From Trichoplax adhaerens (lineage: Eukaryota; Placozoa; Uniplacotomia; Trichoplacea; Trichoplacidae), in the NCBI RefSeq assembly GCF_000150275.1, contig NW_002060944.1, forward strand, positions 1,745,306 through 1,809,305: a stretch of 64,000 bases of DNA. The letters run 5' to 3'. Shown in pieces: positions 41,171 to 54,700 of this stretch. Positions within the stretch are counted from its first letter, which is position 1. The number at the start of each line of letters is the position of its first letter. The notes under the pieces are model-generated. The model saw only the letters and a list, made by a program, of their open reading frames with translations. It searched no databases and was not told the DNA's origin. Both the position numbers and the translations under genes were made by a program.

Positions 41171-41910
41171 AAGAGCTAAAGTACAGTTTACGTATGCATT
41201 TGCAATAACTTATTTTGCGAAACCTAAATATTCATGTTTAGTTTAAAATCTGAAAGCTGCTAGTATTTAAGACTATGCGTATTGTCCTAATGTCATAGTG
41301 AAGTTTGGAACGTCAACGGTAAATTGCACAATGAATTGATAGAAAGATCTACTATTAATGAATATAATTAACTTTTGGACCGGCAGATACATTGTTTACT
41401 CTTTTGATATGTACTACTGCATGTTTCAAAAAAGAAACACAGCTTTGTTGCATAACTTAAATTGCACATTTCTGTTTGCTGATGTATCTGAAACAAATTA
41501 AGTCGTGCGCGAGTAAACGTGAAGATTTACATATATGAAGATATACTCATATCTTTGCTATTGGTATGATGAATAATTAAGTTTTGACTTTTAAAATATC
41601 AATAGTACACTTGATCAACATCATCCAAAAAAGATTCTAAGTTTCTAGGATAAGGTTTAGTTTTTATTGAACCAATAAAATAACTGTATAATCATACTTG
41701 GGTTGAAATGTAATGGCTAATAAGACCTTTGAAATAATTGCTGAATTGCACATGGACATGCATATTACAGGCAGTTATTTAAATACTATGGTACTAGCAG
41801 GAAACTCATGTTTTTATGAAATGTAGAAAAGAGCAATATTTCAGATATGTCTTTTATATCAGAATATTATTAAAAATATTTAATTGTAAATTCATGAGCA
41901 TGTGATTAAT
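41171..41910. other. convergent spacer NARS2/TOMM22
   Basis: AT-rich sequence holding the 3' ends of both genes. No gene, RNA or palindromic repeat cluster seen. Confidence 0.6.
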
Positions 41911-43022
41911 CTATGACTTTGGTTGCGGTCCAGGCATTGACGGTAGCGCCCCCAACCCTTGAGTGCTCGGCCCATAACCAGAAGCGGCTGCATTCGGACC
42001 TAAGAGGATCTGTGATGAAAATAATGTAAATGCTTAATTCCAACAAAAACTTTTAGAGCTGGAGGAAAATTAAGCAAGAACCAAACAATAAAGACGATTG
42101 TCTAATTCACCTGTCTTTGTTGCTGTAGCTGCTGTTCTTCTACAGTAACACGTTCAATTTCTAACATTACGGGCAAAACAAGCATCATGAATGAAGTACT
42201 GGTAATCCATATCGCTTTAGATGTGAACCATATTACATTTTTTCCACCTCGCATTGAAAATGTCGCTATTACACTAATAGAATTTTGTACAATTTCTGGA
42301 AACATATCGGTTAATCCCCACAATCGTTCACCGATAGTTTCTTCTATGAATTCATCCTCTTCCTTTAGGGATTTAATAAAAGAATTTCAGAAAGTAATAG
42401 AGCACATAATGTGTCAACAATATTGCGAGTGAATAGTCACGTTAATGTTAATAATATGTTAAAATAACAGACAGAATAGTTAGAATTATCGTATCGTCAA
42501 GGTATCGTGCAATGATTTTATGAAGTTTCTACACAAATTTGAGTGTGAACAGTCTGTAAATTCAAGATCGTAAAATAGGCTACTCATGCAGAAAATACCT
42601 AGTAAATTAAAGTAAGAAAGCGAAAATCAATAATTTGCAATTAATCATATACATCGAAATATACGGTGTTTCAACGCTAGATAAACTGCATGTGTATTTT
42701 AGAGAGATTTGACCTATCTACTATAGCACTATAAATCATCGCAACTCGTCGTTCTGCTGACTCTTGAACGACACGAGACAGCAAGGAATCTCGTAGGATT
42801 GAATATTGTAATACGCGTAGCCTAATTAAAATCGATTTGCGTCATAACAGAATCGGTAAAGATGCAGAGTATTAACGAATTATATTAAATATTATACATG
42901 TGCTGTGCTTACTATTGTTTTATCCCTTATAATAAATAAACCGAACATGTAAATCTGCGCCTCACCTCAGTTATCGAGTGATTTTGATCATCGGTTTCTG
43001 ATTCACTAATAAAGCTCACCAT
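41911..43022 (-). CDS. TOMM22: mitochondrial import receptor subunit TOM22
   Basis: Three exons, right to left: 42966-43022, 42111-42362 and 41911-42009, joined in phase 0, giving 135 residues (human 142). The N-terminal part is acidic (ESETDDQNHSITEEEDEF, then EETIGERLWGLTDMFPEIV), as expected for the cytosolic presequence-binding face. A single membrane helix (WITSTSFMMLVLPVMLEIE) follows, then a Gln-rich stretch (EEQQLQQQRQ). The tail QILLGPNAAASGYGPSTQG faces the intermembrane space. TOM22 is the central receptor and organiser of the TOM import pore in the outer membrane. The start codon sits next to a repeat-rich spacer shared with NAA60. Confidence 0.95.
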
Positions 43023-43669
43023 CTTGTCATTAGTCCTTGCACCGAACGTGCTGCGATCAACTTGGGACGGTAGCTACGTACTTTGGAGTGCAGCTGTAAT
43101 GTCAGCCCGCGTTAAATGTACAGTACAGTACATATGTACAGTACATACAGTATGTACCGTAAGTACTGTACAGTACAGTACAGTACAGTACAGTGTACTG
43201 TAGTGGCAAAAGACTAAAAGAACTGTACAGTACAGTACTGTACTGTACAAGTGCACATGGGCCACTACTGTAGAAGTGAGCAGAGACCATACTGTACTGT
43301 ACTGTACTGTACTGTATGGAAAAGAAGAACTGTACTGTACAGTACCGCAGACTTTCCTGTATTGTACTGTACTGTACTGTACTGTACAGTACAATAAGTG
43401 TACAGTGCAGTACAGCACATCGTTATAACCACCTTCAATTGAAATACAACGTTAAGTCGGTGATACCATACTAAAGTACTAAAAGGAAGAAATTATTAAA
43501 TCGTAAATCATAAAAATACTGTTTCCTCTGTCCATGTCCAATCTCCATTTTACTCGCTACGTCTCCATACGTAGATGGACAAATGAGTGCAACTAATTGA
43601 ATAAGTGAAAATGCATGGACAATTGTTAAATAGCTATATTTATGTGTTGCGAAAGCATTTATTGATCTG
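43023..43669. promoter_or_regulatory. divergent spacer TOMM22/NAA60 with palindromic repeat clusters
   Basis: About 650 bases between two divergent genes. Pure runs of the TACTGTAC/GTACAGTA unit occupy 43115-43200, 43220-43250, 43290-43350 and 43360-43420, one of the purest arrays in the window. The frames 43074-43418 and 43102-43290 on the minus strand are translated repeat. Confidence 0.6.
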
Positions 43670-46600
43670 ATGGAAGGCTTAAGTTTTCGGTCTCTGCGAT
43701 CTGATGATTTCAATGAGGTTCAACATGTCTGTCGGTTGTTATTCCCTTTAAAGTAAGTTACGTCGTCGTGTATATTATATATAAGTTACCTTTAACATGA
43801 TATTACAGTACCAGTACATAACCGAACCTTTTACTCTGCGGTTATTACCAAAACACTGCTGTGTATCCGTCATCGTTGTTGAATTTTACTGTTATGTATG
43901 GCACATGTTGCTATTGGTAGTCCCTGTTGCTAGTCTACTACATTATTGGTTTTGTTTGTTTATTGTGTATTTTTGGGTTTTCCTAATGTTCGTTTGCAAC
44001 ATTGCAAATGCAGTCTTGAAATTACGGTTCTGTACTTCACGCCTTCTACATACTGTACATTAACAGTATTAGCGTTTACTCACTCTATTGTATGCTAGAC
44101 AAGCGAGGTGATGCCATGCAGCTAAAAGAAACTTAGAGGTTTAGTATTTCCTTTCAGCCTATATTTTATTCTCGCCGTCTGTACGCGGTATATCTAACTG
44201 ATTCGGAGTCGGTTTTGATTATACTTATTCGAATTTTTAGTGCATTGTAATTTCTTATTTGCGGTTAGTAAATAAATGAATGAATAGGCTTATGACAACT
44301 TTCTCGACTTTACTGGCCTACCTAAGTTGTGTTGAACATTTTTTTTGTCTACTCACAGTAATTAGTTAACCCGTATTTGGCAATTTAAGTGCATTTGGCG
44401 TTCAGATCTACGTACGCGTATAAATGTGTACATTTACTGATGGCTCTAACAGCTATAGTTTGGGTTCATTTACTAACTTAAACACGAAAAATCACACACT
44501 TACTACTTATTTTTACCGTTTAGCTACTCTGATGAGTGGTATAGGGATATAACGTCATCGAGTAAGTACTACACAAGAGCAGGAATTGACAATTTATCCA
44601 GGATAATAGCTCTGATAATTGTCGAAATTAAATCCAAAAACGATTGTCAAAGAGAGGTATATAAAACGATATATCCTTTGTGTTCAATGTGCTGTGCAGT
44701 ACAGCAGATATTCTACTGTATTTTGCTGCTTACAGACATACAACTAGTCACTAGGGATCATTTTCTACGTGTACATATATAATATAATAATCCTATATTT
44801 CTTTAAAAAATTTTGGTACATTTTTCGCCAGAGTTCTGCCAACTAAATACAGTCATACAGCACTGTATGTAGCATTGGCTCGATACGAGTATGAATAGTG
44901 AACAGTTTCAGAGCTGATCTGGTATCATGTCATTCATTGTATTACGCACGGATACCTGAATGTTGTGATAGGAAAAGAAACTGTTTTATTATTTCGCTTT
45001 AACTATATTATTATACCATTTAGTTTTTACTAATCGATCTTGCATACCTAGTTATGCTTTATCTAACAATAAATAAATGAATTGTATTATTTATTCTCTC
45101 GGTATGCAAGCGTTTTAACCATCCGCTTACGCCCTAAAAGCTATTGTTTACAGTGATAAAATATTACGTTGTAGAACTTCGTATGGATTTACTTGCACAG
45201 TACTACCGTACTATCAAATTAGAAACGTAATGCGACCAAAGAAGATATCGTCCATTGGAGCAGAAATTTTGTATATACAGTATTTTGTGTTAGGGCGATA
45301 CTGCAACAAATTCTGGCTTATAAAGCTCATAAGGATATCAAACGTTTATAAATAGTGCAAAATGTACAATACAAGAAGCAGTTTGTATGAGGCTCAGCTG
45401 TATAGAATATTGCTATCCAGAGTTAATACCAGGAACCGTGTTGAAAGTTCCTACTATTCTCAATTAATAGGACTAATACTGTACGTGTATATATAGTAAT
45501 ACATCATATTAGTACACAATCTAACAAATGTAGCCTAATATATAATATCATCTTACTGTAGTATGCTATGTATGCAATGTTAGCGTGAAAAAATTACTAG
45601 AGTATAAGTGAATTCTGATCAAAATATACGTACACTAGTACTGTACAATACGTAAATCTCATTATACTGCATAAAACGCAGCTAATCCTAGAACGAGGTG
45701 TTTCCATCAGCAACGTGGCAGGTATTTATCTACTTTCCCTGCTGTGTAATGATAATGCTAAAGTTGACGATTACGGCTGCAAGGTGCTTGCTATCGAAAA
45801 TTGCTCGAAATAAGTATGCGATTATTTATGAACTTATGACTTTCTTCGATCTTAATACGCTTGCAGGACTATGGATTACTTTATGACGATTTATCCGATC
45901 AAAACGTCGAATTAGCTTATGTACTAAGTTTAGGAGTAATTCCTGATTATCGCCGTTGTGGTATTGGTAAGTTAAACGGTTAAATCTTATAAATGCGTTA
46001 CAATACGAAGCTATACTTCCTATTTTTAGGTGTAGCAAGTACATGGATTTAATAAAAAAATTTTGATATCTCGCTTCTCATCGATTATGTGATTTTAGTT
46101 GTCCAATTGAATGGATAGTTTCTAGTAATTAATATTCACTAATAACTTTGCAGATAGTAATTTAAATGTTGGCGAGTTAGCATTGATGTAAGGAAGACCC
46201 GTTAGGGTAACGGGCGTTTTATAACCTCATATTACTAAGTGCAGGTTAATTTACAGTTGAATTTATTGATATCATTTAATGATGTTCTATTCTGAATTCA
46301 TATCATGTTTACTTCAGCATCATTTCTTCTAACGAGCCTCATCAGATTTTTAAAGCAAGAGAGACTAGACTGCAAAGCGGTTTACCTTCACGTTTTGACA
46401 TCAAATATCCCAGCTATAAACTTCTATGAATATCACAAGTTTCAATTATTCAAATATTTACCACAATACTACTTAATTAGTAATCAATCCGCAGATGGGT
46501 ACTGTTACGTCTGTTATATCAATGGTGGTAAAGGACCAATATTTATAAGAATTACATATCCTTTTAGGCATTTATTGATTAATGCTATAACGGTTCACTT

Positions 46601-46895
46601 ACAGATGTCTGGTGTGATAGTTAAATTAACAAATTACTAAAACAATGGACAATTTCTGTTTCTACGCATAGTTAAGACTGTAATAAATAACGTAATGTAA
46701 ATGTATGAATATGTAGTAAATCGATTATTTTCCATAACATTCCTTAAAAACTTTCTTAAAGGTGTGTACGATATTATAAAGACATTGCAGCCGCTATGCC
46801 TAACCCGATTAAGGAAATCCATTCGAAATATGTGCGAATTGATTACTAATATGTTTAAAAATACATCCAAAGACAGATTTGTTTTCAAAGTCTAA
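43670..46895 (+). CDS. NAA60: N-alpha-acetyltransferase 60
   Basis: Six exons in phase: 43670-43752, 44524-44561, 45722-45783, 45867-45966, 46318-46527, 46762-46895, about 208 residues (human 242). It starts MEGLSFRSLRSDDFNEVQHV and CRLLFPLKNYSDEWYRDITS, matching the NAA60 N terminus. The GNAT core has ELAYVLSLGVIPDYRRCGIG (acetyl-CoA loop), then KAVYLHVLTSNIPAINFYE and DGYCYVCYINGG. The last exon (VYDIIKTLQPLCLTRLRKSI) is the C-terminal amphipathic helix region that holds NAA60 on Golgi membranes. It acetylates N termini of transmembrane proteins facing the cytosol. The third exon is the weak point: a strand-like stretch YGCKVLAIENCSK continues past the chosen donor at 45784 but meets TAA before another GT, so one core strand may be mis-spliced here. 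Confidence 0.88.
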
Positions 46896-47678
46896 CCTCT
46901 TTTAACACAGGTAATGAGAGTATTAATTACTAATCGTTGCGTAGCGTGTAATTAGCGGTTATTACATCAATTGTTTTTGTATTCATAATCTATGTTCTCA
47001 GAGCGTTTGTTACTTTCATTCACAATGGGTTAATAATTATTATTATTCTTACTTGGTATATTTAAGTACTTTTTTACGATAATACGTAACTAAAACTTCG
47101 TTGTTTATTGTTGTAGCTTAATATAATTATGTTATATTAATTACAAAAATGAACATAACTGTTTCATATGAATCTCGTTATTGCAGCTGCATAACGAGTA
47201 TATAAATTCTATCACCCGAGGTTAATTCGATACGAAATGAAGCCAGCTTTCGTATCTACATTTTTAATGCAAAAAACGCATAACATTTACGTCTCTTATT
47301 TATGTATTTCCAAATTTCTGCTTCTGGTATATGTTTGCTCGCCTTTAACCTATTCATTATTAGAATAATATTATGTGAGATAGATAAACGTTACAATACG
47401 CAGTATCATGCTGCACTGATATTCATTAATTTTTTAATTTACAGCAATTCAAAAATGTAGTAAATACTTTTGTAAGCATAGAGAATAAAGTTCCATATTT
47501 ATTAACGTAATTGTAAAGATGTGATAGCCATTTATACTATCTTAGCATTATACACATAGGTAAGCAATCGGGTTTTACATTAATACAATCCTGTATAATA
47601 CACATTCGTAAATTGACGAACAGGTACAGAAAAGCAATTCTACATAAAAACATAGTGATTTAACTTATCACATTTAAT
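46896..47678. other. convergent spacer NAA60/REXO5
   Basis: AT-rich, with no gene or RNA recognised and no palindromic repeat cluster. Confidence 0.6.
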
Positions 47679-50600
47679 TCACGATGTCGTAGTAAGTTGC
47701 CTTGAACTTAGATCACAGGTATGTGATTAGTCGAGATTTTATAAGTAACTCATCCCTTACCTTGCTAATTCACCAAAATCACCACCTGCAAGTAGAACTA
47801 TAAATAGAGTTTTCGTCTGAAGAGCATTATATATTCTTCCTATATTTTGATCACTTTTTGATAACGCATCCTATGAAGTATAGATAGCTTCTTGGCAAAT
47901 CGTCCCAAATAATGACGTTTCGTAAGCTAAACGATTATGCACAGATCTACATAAACTAATAGCGAAAAGCTATGGAATATACAGCAGCGATCACTATAAG
48001 AAATATTAACTACCCGGATCAACTTACTAAAAATTTTGGACTGCATTCAACCTCTTCGTTGTTTTCAGAGCAGCATGACGCTGGAATAAACATCAGTTTA
48101 ATGCATGATTACGACATTGAAAAAATGATCTAATCCGTGTATATTGGTATGTTGAAACGTACACACTGTGATGCTAGTAATAATTATTACAATACCTTTT
48201 CTAACTATCGCCGGTTCATGGAGTTGAATCCAAGTAAAATCAGCCATCCCCGAAGAAGCGTTTTTGCAACTTTGTCCCACAATCTTGTATAGAAATTATA
48301 CTTTAATGACATTGCTCTGAACTGGTAGAAGCTCTAAATTGTACTTATAATTAATCTAAGTTTTACCTGATCATCATTGAAACATGGAAAACAATTAGAA
48401 GATTCAGTGTAGTATTGATTTATAACATGATAGTTATCAATTAAAGTTCCTATTGGGAGAGATATAGAAATTTCCTATATTTCTACCTTATATACTGTAA
48501 CTCTTTAATAAAAGAAAGACAAGGAGATTTATTTTATGTAAATTATACCTTCCTTATTACATCTTCTTATAACATTAAGTACGCTGTGACACAAAAGAAA
48601 ATACATTGAAATGTTTTACTACATTAGAAACCTCTACTTAAGAAATAAGTGAAAAAAATTGAGACGAAATTGAGAATATAATTAAAGACCTTTCAGAATC
48701 GAAATTACACCGACCAAATTCTGGACCTATCAAAGTAATTCCTTAAAATTTATATCGACAATCTATAGTATTTTATGTATCAGAAGCTCTTATAACATGC
48801 CTTTAGCAATTCGTAAATGAATCAACTTCATACAGGTAATAGCATCTTCTACCGGAGAATGGCCATTCTCGTTTTCCTGAATTTGGCATCTATGACGTAA
48901 ATTAAAGAATAGTCGGTAACAGTTTTCTTTCAAATGTTGCAGAATTTTTGGATAATTAACATCGTAATGATTCTATATCCGCATTTGATATGGTACTACT
49001 TATAGCAATATAAGAATCGAAATACAAAAATACCTACCAAGTTTGAAATAATAGTAGTATCATATATTGATTGCGCAAATAGTCAACTAAAGCTCAATAC
49101 ATACAAATCAAGCTACTAGACGTTACCCACACGTATTAGACGCTTACTGAAGGTACTCTGAAGCAAGAAATTTTAAACTTGGCTTGCTTGTTGGGCTCTT
49201 AGGATTAGAAAATTGTACCGATGTGTCGATTATGTTATTCCAGATCATCTAATAAAATTGAATATGTGCCATAGTAAGTTACAATTTATCACATCAATCT
49301 CAAACGACCATGCCATGAATTTCATAGTCTATATCAGTTACCCGCATTGCACGCAAATCGTTTTCTAAAGAGTGGCCAACCAAAATAGCGTCTTTAGGAA
49401 GTGCAGCTTTTAATAGTTCATGTACGTCGTTTAATCGAATTTTAACACCAATGAGGTCGTCTGAAGTTATGCCACTGTACCTAAATTACATTGCGAGATT
49501 TAAGTGCTGTACATCTGGCTACAGTTAACCAAAAATAAGAGGTTTCAAGCCTATGAATAAATGCAATGTCGTATCGTCTAGAATCATCATGACTCTTTCT
49601 TCACGTACAGTGATGACAATAGTTAGCATAAGTGAGTAACCAAGGAATTTCAACTTTAAAAGACATTTCATAAGAACGTGAGAGCGAGAGTCAAGAAAGT
49701 CATAAAATAATACAGTACCTTGTCCTATAATCAATGATCGGATCATCCGGTAGCACATATGTATCTACGATAACGTTGTAATACTCATCGACTAGGGCCA
49801 CTCTTGCAATGGAATCACCGGTATTTGTTAAGCACTATATCGTCAATCGGTTAATGTATTCCAATATCGGAAAAAGGCTAATTAAATTAACTAATGTTAC
49901 GTAGACCGAACTTTACATAAAGAACTCCATATTTGAAAATCACCATTTCACAATCCAGCGCGAACATTGGACTCTTCGGCGTAGCTGACTCATTATGAAT
50001 AGCGAAGAAAGCGGCGTCATCCTCTATTTAAAAAAAGGATTTGAGATAATGCTATTCGTTCTAACCTGATATGTTAATAGATACTAGCTACGATCTCGCC
50101 ATGTATATTTTTACACCTTAATTAAAGCGGTAGTAATATTTATGATTTAAAGTATTCCTTCATCGAATAAAGAATATGCACTAAAACTTACCGACATCAA
50201 CATAACCCGGGAATGCATTGCCACGAAGCTGAGGAATAGTTAGCAAATAGAAATTCCTTTGTGGCAAGTTACAATTCGACACACTCGCAATCGGAGTGAT
50301 TTCCGTACCTATTAATTTTGTGATTAGTCATTTCAGTTTAGAACCGTTAATGTTACATGCTAAAGCAAATGAATACACGTAGCAAAGTACGTAGCCTTAT
50401 ATTAACATATTGTACAGTATATGTCGAATTAGTAAAAATAATTAATCACCACGAGGCAAAAAAGCGAATTTAGAACAGTACTGTGTTGTGCTATACATGT
50501 AGTCTATATAGTTTATATGCACGGGTATGTCGATAGATAACCTTTGGCTGCGGGCGTTCTATCGCAATCTATTCGCAGAATTGATCTTTCACAATTTTTT

Positions 50601-51191
50601 ATATAAGGGGCTTTGGATAAATTACAGAATGGGCCTTCCTACATTGAGTGCAATTACATATGAAACGATATGCAGCGCAACAGCGTATTGTACGTAGCAT
50701 GATTGTTAATTAATAAAAGTGCGCAATACGAAATCTACTGTACAAAAAAAGCTTACAGCCTGTCTAATCGATGTAATAATCCCAAAGCAATTTCGATTTT
50801 GATTGTAATCGTCTTCCGTTGCGCCATTAATAGCACACAAAACCACTTTGAGTTGATCCTTATTGGTAATATTGCACCAATAGGGTTTCTTTATAACTCC
50901 AGAAGGTAAAATAATATGCAATATTAATCGTCGTAAATCTAGTAAGCTTCTCCTGCTATCGCCAATTTCCTCAAGGAGAGGAGCGAAGTCTAATTTAGGC
51001 TTATAATCCAGTTAAAAAAGTGAAGAGAGTTAGTTGATTATACTGTATAAATATAACAGTTCATTACATTTACTATTTTATTTTAGATCGTGGAAAATTA
51101 TACATGTATACGCGTAAGCTCGTCAGTATTAAAAATCCAATATTAGCAAGAATACTGCAGAAAGTACGATATGTACCTTTAATCCCTCCAT
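47679..51191 (-). CDS. REXO5: RNA exonuclease 5-like (DEDDh 3'-5' exonuclease)
   Basis: Exons, right to left: 51177-51191 (MEGLK, tentative), 50757-50999, 50542-50638, 50192-50308, 49944-50023, 49719-49834, 49342-49480, 49148-49248, 48801-48889, 48690-48726, an unresolved join, 48367-48474, 48196-48283, 48028-48080, 47761-47870, 47679-47706. The N-terminal part has LLDLRRLILHIILPSG and KKPYWCNITNKDQL, typical of REXO5. The nuclease has Exo I FALDCEM, Exo II ILVGHSLENDLRAM and Exo III GHSPVEDA. The C-terminal part ends NIGRIYNALQTKTLFIVLLA, matching the far C terminus of human REXO5. The exon ending at 48801 needs a GC donor (AAAG/GCATGT); otherwise the protein stops at 48790. The two RRM domains of human REXO5 are not evident. 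It is expected to mature small nucleolar and ribosomal RNA 3' ends. Confidence 0.85.
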
Positions 51192-51717
51192 TAGAAAGCA
51201 TAAAGTTTCTAGTAACGTTAATTCATGATTTCGTTTTTACAGGACGGACACTGTACAGTGTACAGTGTACAGTACTTACCTACTGTACAGTACACACTTA
51301 TTATTATTATTTATTATTATTATTAACTAATTACAGTACTGTATGCAGTACTGTAATTGCCGGTGTCATAGAAAATTCCCCAAAATTTAGAAAATTTACT
51401 GTACTATACAGTACAGTGTACTGTACAGTACAGTGCAGCAGTAGTGTACAGTACTAGTGTACAGTACTGTACAGTACTGTACTAGTGTACTGTACTGTAC
51501 TGCACTACCGTACAGTACCACTGTAGAAAATACTGCATTAGTTCTCGTAGTTGTCAGTAAACACGACAGGTAGTGTTTCAAAGTGCTGTCTTGCTAAAAG
51601 TGAGGTCTCCCTCTATTCCGTTAAAATATGCTCGTACTTCGTCCTGAAACTTAGAATTTATATTTATCATAATAATAAAATCACTCATATATATGTAATT
51701 AGGTAATAACAACGAAG
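51192..51717. promoter_or_regulatory. divergent spacer REXO5/MAD1 with palindromic repeat clusters
   Basis: TACTGTAC/GTACAGTA units are dense at 51247-51297, 51333-51360 and 51400-51530, with a TTA/TTATTATTT microsatellite at 51298-51325 between them. Both flanking genes begin at the edges of the spacer. The frames 51104-51457 (+) and 51396-51581 (-) are largely translated repeat. Confidence 0.6.
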
Positions 51718-54700
51718 ATGAATTTTTCTCGTACACCTCAAGATAGCACGGCTGTTATCCGATTTGTGGAAGGCTTCGACGGGTTTTTGAACAGTGAAGG
51801 AAAGTCTCCAATTTCGCAGCCTTCTCAACACTTACCAACAGTAGTTAGTGATGATAGCATGTGCAGTGGCAACACTGATATTTCGTCTCACATATTGGAT
51901 AGTAAATTTAATAATTCCTCTGTGAATGATATCAAAGTTAAGAGGTCAATAGGTAAGTCCAAATGTTCAGTAAATTCTCTTTCTGCTGTGAAAGGTTATA
52001 ATTATTATTGTTTACACTGTTCGTTTACGACTTCGTTTATACGTAATAATGCAAGCAAGATATTGACACAGGTATAAGTATACGTCTTGTAATTATGGCT
52101 CTTTCATCGCATACGTGTCACTATTCTATTATATAGATACGTTGTGCTACCTCTGAAATTAAAGTAAATAAAATAACAGCGCTTTTACTCGTCAGATATG
52201 ACCTAAAAATTAGATGTACAGTACGATTTGGATATACGCGTATACCGTTATTAGAGTAATAAAGAATGATTTTATATTATTAAATCTAATTCAGTCTTTC
52301 AGCTACATACGCGTACATATTAAAATTCACAGTATAATAACCGTACGGTACTTTTACGCAAAATAGCACGAACAAGACATTTTCCTAGTAAATTATAAAT
52401 AAAGTAGTGAAAGTAAAGTAGAGTTTAGGGCTTCGTCCGTTAAAAAATATACGCGTACTGTACGTAGACTACTGAAGTAAATTATTAAAAGTAGAACACA
52501 GTACGGTACTAATGCAAACTGAAATATTCTACTCTGCAAACAAGTACTGTATGCAAAGTATCATGAGCATGGGTTCAACTTGTAATAATACACAACAACC
52601 GCGATGAAAATCCCCAAGAGGTTTCTCATCTGTTGAGATACACATGCATGTCTGTAACGTATATCACATACTTAAGTATGTATTACATGCATATACTTTA
52701 CGCTGTCACTTGAATATTTCATACTGATTAATTTGATCAGAATTATAATGGCTTCGACGCAAAACTGAGATGGAAATTCCGAAACTCCCAAATCCGTTCC
52801 TTCCATGTACTGTAATTATGACTTATCAATGAAATCTGACCTACTGTGTATTCTTTTTCAGATTTTGATAAATCAATCGAGATTTATCAACATAAATCGA
52901 AAATTGCTCGTTTGGAAAATCGTGTTGAGACTCTTGATGTGGAAGTCAAACGAGCCCGTATTGATACAAATGAAGAAATCAATGCAAGTCGTGCTGAGTT
53001 TTTAAATCAACGTGAAAGTAAAGATGAACTTATGAGGTATAATATATGCTGTGTCAAATAAATATAAGAGTACATTACATAGCATCTACTAGATAGGGTT
53101 GGTTAGACTACGGCCAGTTTGAAGGTAATTATTTTTAGTTTGTATTGATTAAAGGAAGCCATCAGACGAAATTCTATATGTAGATTAGCAACGAGAATAA
53201 TGGAATTAATTAGCAATTATGACAGTGTTCCCTATATCTAAAAGTTTTGCATTCTATGCTGTACTTAGTTGTAAAAGTTAGAACTCTATCTGGAGCGCAT
53301 AGTAAGTATTCGAACTGGAATAGTGCGTCTATCATATACAATATTTATTTATAAGGAATTGGGTTTCCATGACGTACTACTGTGTACTATTTATAATAAG
53401 CATCAGTTTTCCAACTCGTAGTATGCAACTGGAATGTATCTGCATTTCGAAACTCTTTCTTCATCCTTCAACTGTACTTTAAGCGCTAATTTTTCATGTA
53501 GGTTCTGCGGAACGAAGTGAAATTTGAGAACTTTCAATCAAAATACAGTATATTACAGCTTATAAATTTATTACCATGTATCGCATGTATAGATGATTTT
53601 GGACTACAGTAGAAGAGATATTTAAACGTGAATTGCCTTAAAATTTCACTTTTACCTTCTAGTAACAGGCTGTTACCGCATATAACGCAAATAGTGCTAT
53701 GAATGCTTCCTTCTGTGATATATAATATGGTCCATTTATATATTTAGGCGTTTAAAGCTTGTAGCTGAGCGTGAAAAATCCAATCATGAACAATTAAATG
53801 AATATCGTATCAAAGTCGATCAAATGAAATCCAACTCAGAAAAGAAAATTGAGCAATTCATTGACGACAAAATTAAAGCCTCCGAGCAATTTGCAGAAGT
53901 ACAGCTATAATTTGATAGAAATGCATTTACGAAATTGCAGTTTTAATACATGAGTTGCTTTAAATTATGTTCGAAATGATCTGAGGATACTTTATAGAAG
54001 TATCAATGCAAATTACTTCGTATTATTGTTAACAGTAGGGTTCCATTGCTATGAGTTTAATTTAATTCCATCGGATGACACACTGAATCTATCTTATGTA
54101 CTCTCCATTTTGTTAAATTATGTCGTATCTCTCTCTCTTATGAGTATAGTTACATGATGATAGTACGTACAGTATTGCGTTAGATCTAGGAGTTAATGGG
54201 CAACAGTTACGATTATAATCCTTGAACATTAACTCTTTAATAAGCTGTGATTTGCACCTCGTACAATATAGGAAGTGGCCAAATTACGGTCTGAAGCCAA
54301 CATCGTTAAGGAAAAACTGCAAAAGTATGTGGCTATACGAAATTGATAGTTTGATATAATTTTCAATATACGAAATAAGAGCTGTAACTGTAAACTAATT
54401 GCAGGAGTGATTCAGAGATTGTGAAACTACAACATCTTTTAAAAGAGTCAGAATCAAGATTAAACCAACACGAGAAGTAAGCGATAGTAATGATACTGTA
54501 GTATACTGTACTAAGCTGCTGTGATTCCGATACATGGTTAACCCAGTTATTTTGCAATTACTCCTATGTACCGGTATTCAGTTTACTTGAAAAATACAAG
54601 GAACAAGGCAAAGAATTGGATTGCTATAAGATGAAGGCCACCAAAGCAGATTTGAGGATTTCAGTAAGTAATAATGATTACGATCAAAAACGACTTGAAC

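Noticed and set aside
43471-43713. 80-codon minus-strand frame with a hydrophobic stretch
   Set aside because: It overlaps the first exon of NAA60 (43670-43752) on the other strand, and no donor or homology supports it.
45698-45886. 62-codon + strand frame in the NAA60 region
   Set aside because: It crosses a NAA60 exon and intron in a frame that does not join to the conserved acetyl-CoA loop exon.
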